Below are positions 56,781 through 64,000 of a DNA stretch of 64,000 nucleotides, in pieces. Every line of letters begins with the position of its first letter. Positions within the stretch are counted from its first letter, which is position 1. This DNA comes from Kistimonas asteriae (GTDB lineage: Bacteria > Pseudomonadota > Gammaproteobacteria > Pseudomonadales > Endozoicomonadaceae), in NCBI RefSeq assembly GCF_018263925.1, contig NZ_JAEVHF010000007.1, positions 62,001-126,000 on the forward strand, given 5' to 3'. The notes below the pieces were generated by a model. The model did no database searches. It saw only the letters and a program-made list of their open reading frames with translations, and was not told the DNA's origin. Position numbers and translations under genes: made by a program.

Positions 56781-57302
56781 CGACACTATCGCGGACATCC
56801 ACACAGGCGATAATCCAAAATGTCGCCCATCCTGCAACGATAAGCTGACTCGAGGCACCAGCTGTGACGCAAAAAGGGCTCTTGCCTTTTCTGCGTCACC
56901 CTCTTTCATCAACGCCAGGACTTCATCAGCCAATGGCAGGAAAAAAGGCTCTTCAATAAATTCTGATGCCTCTGCCAGATGATCCCCACTATCCCATAAC
57001 GCAAGAATATCCATATCCGCAATGCAGGCCCGCCGATGCTCCATCGGGTTGGCATGATCACGACCCAGGGCTTTTTCCTGCTGCTTGGTCCAGGCTTTCA
57101 ACCCCCGTCCTTCCATCGGTGCTTGAATGCCAACAACCACATTCAGAAAATCATCCGCATTCTCAACCCCCACAGGTCGAGTGCGGCTCACCGAGCTGAT
57201 CCAGAGGGAACCAAACTGATCGGATAGTGCCGACACCATCGCAGCGATGTGCCGTTCAGGGTCGACGTTACTGCCTAATCCCAGTAATGCATATTGTGTC
57301 AC
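56751..57302 (-). CDS. folK: 2-amino-4-hydroxy-6-hydroxymethyldihydropteridine pyrophosphokinase
   Basis: HPPK of folate synthesis, transferring pyrophosphate from ATP to the hydroxymethyl-dihydropterin. 183 residues from GTG 57302. The family motif LGLGSNVDPERHI starts near residue 7, and FLNVVVGIQ and the metal-binding MDILAL segment follow. GTG 57302 is chosen because it overlaps the folB stop (GTGA), a coupled start; the longer frame runs into folB. The C-terminus has about 20 extra residues that overlap cca. Confidence 0.92.
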   Translation of the reverse strand: MTQYALLGLGSNVDPERHIAAMVSALSDQFGSLWISSVSRTRPVGVENADDFLNVVVGIQAPMEGRGLKAWTKQQEKALGRDHANPMEHRRACIADMDILALWDSGDHLAEASEFIEEPFFLPLADEVLALMKEGDAEKARALFASQLVPRVSLSLQDGRHFGLSPVWMSAIVSSGCQCSSNG

Positions 57303-57688
57303 TGAGCATCCTTTTGGGGTGACCAGTGAATACCCATTTGCTCTCTGGTTCGGAAACATTCAACAGAAGGAATAGCATCCCGCAGGGCGTGGGGCTTGCG
57401 AATCACCAATTTTACGGACTGTACCGCAAACTCCGTAAAAATCAGTTTCAGGATGCCGCCACACAAGGCTTCCAGCAAATGAAAACGACTCGCCTGGCAG
57501 TACTGCTTAACCCGTCGGCTCAGCGTAGCGTAATCCAGGGCATCAGGCAGATCATCGGAGACAAAGGCGTCAGAAAAATCGGCGCCCAGTTCAAGATCAA
57601 TCTGCAGGGGCTGGGGCTCTTCATGCTCCCAATGGTAAAAACCGATGATGGTTTCTACATACAGGTTTTCAATCCGGACCTTATCCAC
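57299..57688 (-). CDS. folB: Dihydroneopterin aldolase
   Basis: Folate enzyme cleaving 7,8-dihydroneopterin to hydroxymethyl-dihydropterin and glycolaldehyde, acting just before FolK. It has 129 residues. Typical parts are VRIENLYVETIIGFYHWE, LEALCGGILKLIF near residue 73, and VKLVIRKPHALRDA. Its stop overlaps the folK start by four bases, and tsaD ends three bases upstream. The order tsaD-folB-folK on one strand suggests one transcript. Confidence 0.95.
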   Translation of the reverse strand: MDKVRIENLYVETIIGFYHWEHEEPQPLQIDLELGADFSDAFVSDDLPDALDYATLSRRVKQYCQASRFHLLEALCGGILKLIFTEFAVQSVKLVIRKPHALRDAIPSVECFRTREQMGIHWSPQKDAQ

Positions 57689-57691
57689 GAC

Positions 57692-58738
57692 TTATCGGCT
57701 CCCATCAGTCACAGGTGTGAGGGTTTCAAGTGGCCATCTTGGCATGGGGCGAATACCCGGTGCATCCCGCTCGCCGGCCAGCAAGCGCTGACAACCGGCA
57801 TAGGCAATCATGGCGCCATTGTCGGTACAGAAGGCTGGACGCGCATAGTATAACGTGGCGTTTTCACCCGCTGCCATTTCGCCCAGTTTCTCACGCAGAC
57901 GTCGGTTGGCACTGACACCACCGGCAATAACCAGGCGTTTCATCCCGCTTTCGCGCAGTGCTCGACGACATTTAATCGTCAGAGTATCGACAACCGCCTC
58001 TTCAAAGGCTCGAGCGATATCGGCGCGGGTTTGCTCATCAATCTGGCCATCCTCGGTGTGCTTTTGTACCGTATTCAGGGTAAAGGTTTTCAGACCACTG
58101 AAACTGAAATCCAGGCCCGGACGATCCGTCATGGGACGGGGAAAGCGGAATCGACCCGAAACACCCTGCTCTGCCAGCGCTGCGACCCTTGGGCCACCAG
58201 GATAATCCAGCCCAAGCATCATGGCTGTTTTATCAAACGCCTCACCGGCCGCATCATCGACTGACTCACCCAGCAGTTTGTACTGCCCAATCCCTTCCAC
58301 AGAGACCAGCTGCGTGTGACCACCGGATACGAGCAGCGCCACAAACGGGAATTCCGGCGGCGTCTCCTCCAGCATTGGCGCCAACAGATGGCCTTCCATA
58401 TGATGCACACCCATCACCGGCACATCCCAGGTAAAGGCAATGGACTTGGCAATGGCCGAACCCACCATCAACGCGCCGATCAGGCCCGGCCCCCGGGTAT
58501 AAGCAATGGCATCAATATCATCACGACTGACCTGCGCCTGTGCCATGACATCACGAATCAACGGCAATACCCGCCGGATATGATCACGGGAGGCCAGCTC
58601 AGGCACGACACCACCGTATTCGGTGTGCATATCCACCTGACTGTAGAGGGCATCGCCCAACAGGCCCGCTTCACTGTCGTAAATGGCAATACCGGTTTCG
58701 TCACAGGAGGATTCAATCCCGAGGACTTTCATGTGCAT
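57692..58738 (-). CDS. tsaD: tRNA threonylcarbamoyltransferase TsaD
   Basis: Catalytic subunit for N6-threonylcarbamoyladenosine at tRNA position 37, with TsaB and TsaE. About 348 residues. The N-terminal [17 protein letters not shown], metal ligands in [21 protein letters not shown] and [14 protein letters not shown] identify it. AGGA precedes ATG 58738 by five bases, though ATG 58732 is also possible. It heads a run with folB and folK and is divergent from rpsU, as in many gammaproteobacteria. Confidence 0.96.
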   Translation of the reverse strand: MHMKVLGIESSCDETGIAIYDSEAGLLGDALYSQVDMHTEYGGVVPELASRDHIRRVLPLIRDVMAQAQVSRDDIDAIAYTRGPGLIGALMVGSAIAKSIAFTWDVPVMGVHHMEGHLLAPMLEETPPEFPFVALLVSGGHTQLVSVEGIGQYKLLGESVDDAAGEAFDKTAMMLGLDYPGGPRVAALAEQGVSGRFRFPRPMTDRPGLDFSFSGLKTFTLNTVQKHTEDGQIDEQTRADIARAFEEAVVDTLTIKCRRALRESGMKRLVIAGGVSANRRLREKLGEMAAGENATLYYARPAFCTDNGAMIAYAGCQRLLAGERDAPGIRPMPRWPLETLTPVTDGSR

Positions 58739-58929
58739 CGTATTCCTGGTCAAGTCTGGCAGGGAATGATAAAGGAAGCCTGAGTCAGGGCAAGCGTCAT
58801 TACCCGCAAGGCTGCCGTACTGATCTTGATTGTCAGTACCAATACGGAAACTATTCCCGATTCCGCCGGTCTAGAGAGTATGCGCATTCGGTACAGCACG
58901 GCCAGCTAGTACGTCATCTGGCGTTCCTC

Positions 58930-58959
58930 TTGACAAATACTATGCTTGACCGCTATAGC
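58930..58959 (+). promoter_or_regulatory. Probable sigma-70 promoter of rpsU
   Basis: Consensus -35 TTGACA at 58930-58935 is followed after 18 bases by TATAGC at 58954-58959. It lies about 120 bases upstream of rpsU, in the 343-base tsaD-rpsU spacer, where I see no other gene. Confidence 0.6.
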
Positions 58960-59081
58960 AATCACTCATTACAATTCGCCGCTTTCATTATGTACGGCTA
59001 CTATGGCTCTGTACCTATGTGGAAATAAACTGCCGGAAACGGCATCCCATTACTTGATATTTTAAGGAAGGTGAGGCCTGC

Positions 59082-59297
59082 ATGCCTGCTGTCAAAGTTA
59101 AAGAGAATGAACCTTTTGACGTTGCCCTGCGTCGTTTCAAGCGGTCCTGTGAAAAAGCCGGTGTTCTGTCTGAAGTGCGTCGTCGTGAGCACTACGAGAA
59201 GCCGACCACAGTTCGCAAGCGCAAGGCAGCTGCAGCAGTCAAGCGGCATCTGAAAAAAGTACAGCGCGAAAATCGCCGTCGCGAGCGTCTGTACTAA
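59082..59297 (+). CDS. rpsU: 30S ribosomal protein S21
   Basis: 71-residue basic protein of the small ribosomal subunit, full length. [20 protein letters not shown] at the start and the Arg-rich [10 protein letters not shown] end match S21. It opens the macromolecular-synthesis cluster rpsU-yqeY-dnaG-rpoD, which coordinates translation, replication priming and transcription initiation. It lies divergent from tsaD. Confidence 0.98.
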   Translation: MPAVKVKENEPFDVALRRFKRSCEKAGVLSEVRRREHYEKPTTVRKRKAAAAVKRHLKKVQRENRRRERLY

Positions 59298-59422
59298 TCA
59301 GTTGATCGACTGATACGACCGGCTGCGGCATTTCGTCGTTTGACCCGGCGCCTTGAATAAGGGTAAGGCCGTCCCCATATAGTGGGCACAGTACTTTATT
59401 TCATTCAAGGCCGGAGAGATCC

Positions 59423-59878
59423 ATGACTGACAGCACTTTGAAGAGCCGTCTGACTGACGCAATGAAAGACGCCATGCGCGCCAAGGATAAAGACCGTCTC
59501 GGTGTTATCCGAATGGCGCTGGCGGAATTCAAACGCGTGGAAGTGGATGAGCGTATTGAAGTGGATGACAGTCGCGGTCTGGCACTGCTGGACAAGATGG
59601 TCAAACAACGGCGGGATGCCGCCAGCCAGTTTTCTGACGCCGGCCGTCAGGATCTGGCCGATAAGGAAAATGCAGAAATCACCGTTCTGCAGGATTTCCT
59701 CCCCAAACAGCTCAGCGATGATGAAATCAACGCGATCATTGAAGCTGCCGTTTCCGAAACGGGCGCAGCTTCCATGCAGGATATGGGTCGTTTAATGGGC
59801 ATTGTAAAGCCCAAGGTACAGGGTGCCGCCGACATGGGCGTCGTCAGCAAGCTGATCAAGGCGCGACTGTCCAACTAA
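59423..59878 (+). CDS. yqeY: GatB/YqeY domain protein
   Basis: 151-residue helical protein similar to the tail domain of amidotransferase GatB, commonly found between rpsU and dnaG. It contains MKDAMRAKDKDRLGVIRMALAE, LDKMVKQRRDAASQF and MQDMGRLMGIVKPKVQG. A tRNA-related role is assumed from the GatB tail, but no activity is established. GGAGAG precedes the ATG. It lies 126 bases after rpsU and 176 before dnaG. Confidence 0.93.
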   Translation: MTDSTLKSRLTDAMKDAMRAKDKDRLGVIRMALAEFKRVEVDERIEVDDSRGLALLDKMVKQRRDAASQFSDAGRQDLADKENAEITVLQDFLPKQLSDDEINAIIEAAVSETGAASMQDMGRLMGIVKPKVQGAADMGVVSKLIKARLSN

Positions 59879-59920
59879 CCGACACAAGCTCGGCAACGCA
59901 AACCTGCCTCCGCTGGAAAT

Positions 59921-59944
59921 GGCGAAAGTGTGAACGCTTTCGCC
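59921..59944 (+). terminator. Hairpin between yqeY and dnaG, possible attenuator
   Basis: GGCGAAAG(T)G-tgaa-C(G)CTTTCGCC forms a ten-base-pair stem with one wobble and a tetraloop. It lacks a T tract. In E. coli a terminator between rpsU and dnaG lowers primase expression, and this hairpin could play the same part. Confidence 0.5.
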
Positions 59945-60053
59945 AATGAAACCTTCAAAAGATTTCCAACCACGACCGAACCAACCTGTGATACTCTGAT
60001 TCGAGCAATCGAACAACACGCACCTCAACCCTTCATAGCGATAATGCTGGACC

Positions 60054-61895
60054 ATGGCTGGCCTGATACCCCAACACTTCATTGATGACCTGCTAGCTCG
60101 TACCGACATCGTTGACGTGGTCAACGAACGCGTTCCTCTCAAAAAAGCCGGACGCAACCACCAGGCCTGCTGCCCATTCCACAAGGAAAAAACACCCTCC
60201 TTTACTGTCAGCCAGGAAAAACAGTTTTATTACTGCTTTGGCTGCGGCGCGAGCGGTAACGCCCTGGGTTTCATCATGGACCTGGAGCATTTGGACTTTC
60301 CCGTTGCAGTTGAGCAAATAGCCAGCCGCCTGGGCCTTGAAGTGCCGCGAGAGAATGGCGATAAACAGCACTACACAAGCCCCAATCCAGCCTATGAACT
60401 CCTGACCAAAGCCGCGGATTATTACCAGGAGCAGCTGAAATCACACAGCGCATCCGAACAGGCAATCAACTACCTGCGAAACCGCGGACTGGATGGCAAA
60501 ACAGCTCGCCAGTTCAATATCGGGTTTGCGCCTCCCGGCTGGGACAACCTGCTCAAAACCCTGGGTACCACCCCAGAGCGGGAGAAACTTCTCACCGAAA
60601 CCGGCATGCTGGTTGAGCATGAAGAAAAGAAAAGTCTGTATGACCGCTTTCGCCACCGCATCATGTTCCCGATTCGCGATCAGCGCGGACGCGTCATCGG
60701 CTTTGGTGGCCGGGTACTGGGCGATGACAAACCGAAATACCTTAACTCACCTGAATCAACCGTTTTTCATAAGGGCCAAGAACTCTATGGGCTTTACGAA
60801 GCACGGCAAGCCAACCGAGAGTTGAAACAAATCGTCGTCGTCGAAGGTTATATGGACGTTGTCGCTCTGGCACAGCAGGGTATTAGCAACAGTGTCGCCA
60901 CACTGGGCACCGCCACGACACGAGAGCATCTTGAAAAACTGTTCAAACTGACCAGTCAGGTTGTTTTCTGTTTTGATGGTGACCAAGCCGGTCGAAAAGC
61001 GGCCTGGCGAGCACTGGAAAACACCCTGCCCGAAATGCACGACGGTAGACAGGTACGCTTCATGTTCCTGCCACAAGGTGAAGATCCAGATTCAATGGTC
61101 AGACAGGAAGGTAAAGAGGCTTTCCTGAAACGGATTCACAATGAAGCGTTGACGCTGGACGACTATTTCTTCAAGCAACTGGCCAATGAAGTCGACATCA
61201 CAACACTGGATGGATGTGCGCGTCTGGCAAAAATGGCAGAACCTTATTTTCAGCAACTGCCCGAGGGCAACTATAAGCACCTGCTCGATAAAAAAGCTGA
61301 AAAAACCATAGGCCTGAAATTATCCAGCGATACACCGACACATTCACAACAATACGAACCTGCTACCGACTACGAACCTACCTACCAGGACGATCCAAGA
61401 GACACCTGGCAACAAACCCATCAGACATTCAACAACAAAAAACCATTCAGCAAAGACAAACCCTGGCAAAAAAAACAGGAAGAAATCAGCACCCCGAAAA
61501 TCAGCCTTCGTCTGCAGGATCGCGCCTTGCGCCATCTGCTGAACACCCCCTCGCTTGCGACCGAGATCAATATTGAAACGCTACGCAAGGACGACAGCGT
61601 AGATATGCAGCAGTTTGTGAGCCTTGTGGAATCCCTGCAAAACAATCCACAGCAAACCACCTACAAACTCCTCGGCAGCTGGTATGGCACACAGCTGGGT
61701 GCCCGCATGACAGAGCTGCTCAAGAACGACATCCCCATTAGCAATCTCGCACTGCAAAAAGAAGAGTTTTGCCTGACCATTGCACGACTGGAAGCGGATG
61801 TCATGAAGCGACTGGATACACAAACCCTTAACCCGCTGGAACAGTTACGTTTGGCCGCTGAAAAAGCGCGACAAAAAAAAACGCAAAATACTTGA
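60054..61895 (+). CDS. dnaG: DNA primase
   Basis: 613-residue primase that makes RNA primers at the replication fork. The N-terminal zinc-binding site is Cys40, His43, Cys61 and Cys64, the same positions as in E. coli. The TOPRIM core has VVEGYMDVVAL near residue 263 and FDGDQAG near residue 308. The C-terminal DnaB-binding region follows a Gln/Asn/Lys-rich linker (about 420-480). Its stop codon lies inside a heat-shock-type promoter for rpoD. Confidence 0.97.
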   Translation: MAGLIPQHFIDDLLARTDIVDVVNERVPLKKAGRNHQACCPFHKEKTPSFTVSQEKQFYYCFGCGASGNALGFIMDLEHLDFPVAVEQIASRLGLEVPRENGDKQHYTSPNPAYELLTKAADYYQEQLKSHSASEQAINYLRNRGLDGKTARQFNIGFAPPGWDNLLKTLGTTPEREKLLTETGMLVEHEEKKSLYDRFRHRIMFPIRDQRGRVIGFGGRVLGDDKPKYLNSPESTVFHKGQELYGLYEARQANRELKQIVVVEGYMDVVALAQQGISNSVATLGTATTREHLEKLFKLTSQVVFCFDGDQAGRKAAWRALENTLPEMHDGRQVRFMFLPQGEDPDSMVRQEGKEAFLKRIHNEALTLDDYFFKQLANEVDITTLDGCARLAKMAEPYFQQLPEGNYKHLLDKKAEKTIGLKLSSDTPTHSQQYEPATDYEPTYQDDPRDTWQQTHQTFNNKKPFSKDKPWQKKQEEISTPKISLRLQDRALRHLLNTPSLATEINIETLRKDDSVDMQQFVSLVESLQNNPQQTTYKLLGSWYGTQLGARMTELLKNDIPISNLALQKEEFCLTIARLEADVMKRLDTQTLNPLEQLRLAAEKARQKKTQNT

Positions 61896-61920
61896 ACTTC
61901 TGTTAAACAATCCCCATTAA
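61891..61920 (+). promoter_or_regulatory. Sigma-32-type heat-shock promoter before rpoD
   Basis: CTTGAAC at 61891-61897, 14 bases of spacer, then CCCCATTAA at 61912-61920, nearly the sigma-32 consensus. The -35 overlaps the dnaG stop codon. E. coli has a comparable internal heat-shock promoter for rpoD within dnaG. Confidence 0.75.
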
Positions 61921-62105
61921 CGACAGATATTGACTAATCTTTGTGCCGACGCTTTAGCATGACAGCCAAACGTGCAACAATAGCCTTCTGGCAACCTTAT
62001 TCAGCCATCGGCCCGTGGAGTGGAGGCTCGACATGCAAAAAATGGACGTTGATCACGAATACCTGCACAGGCCAATGCTTATGGCAGGCAACTTCACACA
62101 TACGC

Positions 62106-62111
62106 TATAAT
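62106..62111 (+). promoter_or_regulatory. -10 element of a possible vegetative rpoD promoter
   Basis: A perfect TATAAT 55 bases before the rpoD start. The matching -35 region is weak (TGGCAG at 62082-62087). A second candidate pair, TTGACT at 61930 with TTTAGC at 61953, is also poor in its -10. Confidence 0.4.
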
Positions 62112-62165
62112 TGACCGCTTACTGTCAAGCGCCGGCACCACACACATCGCTGTTATAGGGTTGAT

Positions 62166-63989
62166 ATGTCCGCAAATTCTCAACAACAATCCCGATTAAA
62201 AGAGCTCATCGCCCGCGGCAAGGAGCAAGGCTACCTGACATACGCGGAAGTCAATGATCATTTGCCTGAGGATATCTCTGATCCGGATCAGGTCGAAGAC
62301 ATCATCCGCATGATCAATGACATGGGTATCCAGGTTTTCGAGACCGCTCCGGATGCTGATACCCTGATGATGAATGATAGCAGCGCTGACGCCGATGAGG
62401 CTGCCGCCGAAGAAGCCGCCGCGGCCCTGGCGGCTGTCGAGCAGGAAGCCGGCCGCACCACCGATCCCGTCCGTATGTATATGCGCGAGATGGGGACTGT
62501 TGAGCTGCTGACCCGGGAAGGCGAGATCAAGATCGCCAAGCGAATCGAAGAAGGCCTGCGCGAAGTCATGACAGCGCTGTCTAACTTCCCGGGCTCCGTT
62601 GCAACCATACTGAATGAATATGATCGCATCGTTGAAGAAGAGGGGCGTCTCAGCGACCTCTTCAGCGGCTATATTGATCCTGATGCTGAAATTGCAAACA
62701 ATGCCCCAACACCCGCTATCGTCGACACTGACGCGATCGATGAAGAAGACGATGAGGATGAAGACGAGCAAGTATCCGGCCCCGATCCGGAAGAAGCTCG
62801 CGAGCGCTTCACAGAACTTCGCAGCCGCCTGGAAAATTCGCTGAACGCGATTGAAACCTATGGTCGCGACAGCAAGGAGGCCAAGGCCGCTCTTGCCGCG
62901 ATGGCAACCGCTTTCATTCCGATCAAACTGATTCCTCGCGTCTTTGACCTACTGGTATTCCGGGTTCGTAACGCGCTTGACCAGATCAAGTTCAATGAGC
63001 GCACGGTCATGCAGCTTTGCATTCGCAAAGCTAAAATGCCGCGCAAGACCTTTATTGAGAAATTCCCAGGCAATGAAACCAACCTGGACTGGCTGGACGC
63101 TATCATTGCCGAAGGCCACGCGTACGGCGCAGCACTGGAACAATACCGTGTAGAAATTCTGCGTGCCCAGCGAAAACTCAAAGCCACCGGCGATGAATTT
63201 GGCCTTTCACTTACCCAGATCAAGGACATCAATCGACAAATGTCCATTGGTGAGGCGAGAGCTCGCCGCGCCAAGAAAGAGATGGTTGAAGCCAACCTGC
63301 GACTGGTTATCTCCATTGCCAAGAAATATACCAACCGCGGCCTGCAATTCCTTGACCTCATCCAGGAAGGCAATATCGGCCTGATGAAAGCGGTCGATAA
63401 GTTTGAATACCGCCGCGGCTACAAGTTCTCCACTTATGCCACCTGGTGGATTCGTCAGGCCATCACCCGCTCCATTGCAGACCAGGCAAGAACCATCCGG
63501 ATTCCTGTGCACATGATCGAAACGATCAACAAGCTTAACCGGATTTCGCGCCAGATGCTGCAGGAAATGGGCCGTGAGCCCACGCCGGAAGAACTGGCAG
63601 AGCGCATGGAAATGCCTGAGGACAAGATCCGCAAGGTCATGAAGATCGCCAAGGAACCGATATCCATGGAAACGCCGATCGGTGACGATGAAGACTCCCA
63701 CCTGGGCGACTTTATCGAAGATGGCAATATGGACTCACCGATTGACTCTGCGACGGGTGAAGGCCTCAAGAATGCGACTCGCGATGTTTTGTCAGGACTA
63801 ACCGCCCGAGAAGCAAAGGTACTGCGCATGCGCTTCGGTATCGATATGAATACCGACCATACGCTGGAGGAGGTTGGCAAGCAGTTTGACGTTACCCGCG
63901 AACGGATCCGTCAGATTGAAGCCAAGGCCCTGCGCAAACTGCGTCATCCGACGCGTTCAGATCACCTGCGCAGCTTCCTCGACGAATAG
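62166..63989 (+). CDS. rpoD: RNA polymerase primary sigma factor RpoD (sigma-70)
   Basis: 607 residues, complete with the stop codon at 63987-63989. Region 1.1 is at the start, an acidic segment [10 protein letters not shown] near residue 200 lies in the non-conserved region, and region 2 includes [21 protein letters not shown], which recognises the -10 element. Region 4 ends with [23 protein letters not shown], for the -35 element. It is the last gene of the cluster, fed by a heat-shock-type promoter and probably by housekeeping ones. Confidence 0.98.
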   Translation: MSANSQQQSRLKELIARGKEQGYLTYAEVNDHLPEDISDPDQVEDIIRMINDMGIQVFETAPDADTLMMNDSSADADEAAAEEAAAALAAVEQEAGRTTDPVRMYMREMGTVELLTREGEIKIAKRIEEGLREVMTALSNFPGSVATILNEYDRIVEEEGRLSDLFSGYIDPDAEIANNAPTPAIVDTDAIDEEDDEDEDEQVSGPDPEEARERFTELRSRLENSLNAIETYGRDSKEAKAALAAMATAFIPIKLIPRVFDLLVFRVRNALDQIKFNERTVMQLCIRKAKMPRKTFIEKFPGNETNLDWLDAIIAEGHAYGAALEQYRVEILRAQRKLKATGDEFGLSLTQIKDINRQMSIGEARARRAKKEMVEANLRLVISIAKKYTNRGLQFLDLIQEGNIGLMKAVDKFEYRRGYKFSTYATWWIRQAITRSIADQARTIRIPVHMIETINKLNRISRQMLQEMGREPTPEELAERMEMPEDKIRKVMKIAKEPISMETPIGDDEDSHLGDFIEDGNMDSPIDSATGEGLKNATRDVLSGLTAREAKVLRMRFGIDMNTDHTLEEVGKQFDVTRERIRQIEAKALRKLRHPTRSDHLRSFLDE

Positions 63990-64000
63990 CAACAACGGCA

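Noticed and set aside
58739..59081. tRNA or other small RNA gene in the tsaD-rpsU spacer
   Set aside because: No cloverleaf-type pairing or T-loop sequence was seen; only a promoter is supported.

Overview
The window is chromosomal DNA from a gammaproteobacterium. The right end carries the macromolecular-synthesis cluster in the order tsaD / rpsU - yqeY - dnaG - rpoD. It is flanked by folB, folK and cca, and next to type IV pilus genes (pilB, pilA; pilD-coaE lie elsewhere in the window), an arrangement familiar from Pseudomonas and the Oceanospirillales. An HrcA-independent groESL with a sigma-32-type promoter, fxsA, nadC, ligB and yajQ fit the same group. I lean towards a marine Oceanospirillales or Endozoicomonadaceae-like host, but I cannot prove the genus from sequence alone. 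No rRNA, tRNA, CRISPR array, insertion sequence or prophage was seen.

Layout. 1-5.8 kb: the end of a c-type cytochrome gene, then a CUT2-type sugar ABC transporter (ATPase, permease, lipoprotein binding protein) with a xylulokinase, preceded by a strong dyad operator. 6-16.2 kb: pilD-coaE, a TetR regulator with a divergent periplasmic protein, a dicarboxylate/amino-acid type symporter, pepQ, a PepSY protein with an OmpR-type two-component system, and bioA. 16.4-19.1 kb: two tandem DUF547 genes and a two-domain 6-pyruvoyl-tetrahydropterin-synthase-like protein. 19.1-24.5 kb: a nested palindromic element, a Fur box and a four-gene iron-regulated operon (imelysin, di-heme DUF1111 protein, second imelysin-like protein, DUF1513 propeller). 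24.6-29.5 kb: a TetR regulator divergent from a two-gene RND efflux system, with a 41-bp dyad between them.

29.6-34 kb: tenA, groESL with a long structured leader and a sigma-32-like promoter, fxsA, and a heme-utilisation (HugZ-like) gene behind a second Fur box. 34-36.6 kb: an A+T-rich islet with short tandem repeats, a small secreted protein and a 456-residue protein I cannot assign; this is the most foreign-looking part of the window. 36.7-47.8 kb: ordinary housekeeping genes (FabG-like reductase, DUF481 outer-membrane protein, alkyltransferase-like protein, AmpG, YajQ, dodecin, YjiK-like protein, panE, an orphan sensor kinase, nadC, galE). 47.9-55.5 kb: a signal-peptide-bearing LigB, a PglL-type O-oligosaccharyltransferase next to major pilin pilA with a Pro/Ala/Thr tail and a sigma-54 promoter, queH and pilB. 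55.6-64 kb: cca, folK, folB, tsaD, rpsU, yqeY, dnaG and rpoD.

How parts work together. PilD, PilB, PilA and the PglL-like enzyme belong to one pathway (processing, polymerisation and probable glycosylation of the pilus), although pilC is not in the window. The two Fur boxes tie the imelysin operon and HugZ to iron starvation. Heat-shock-type promoters precede both groESL and rpoD. The best candidates for something not well described are the A+T-rich islet, the nested palindrome at 19150-19258, the imelysin operon's division of labour, and the pilin tail/glycosyltransferase pair.
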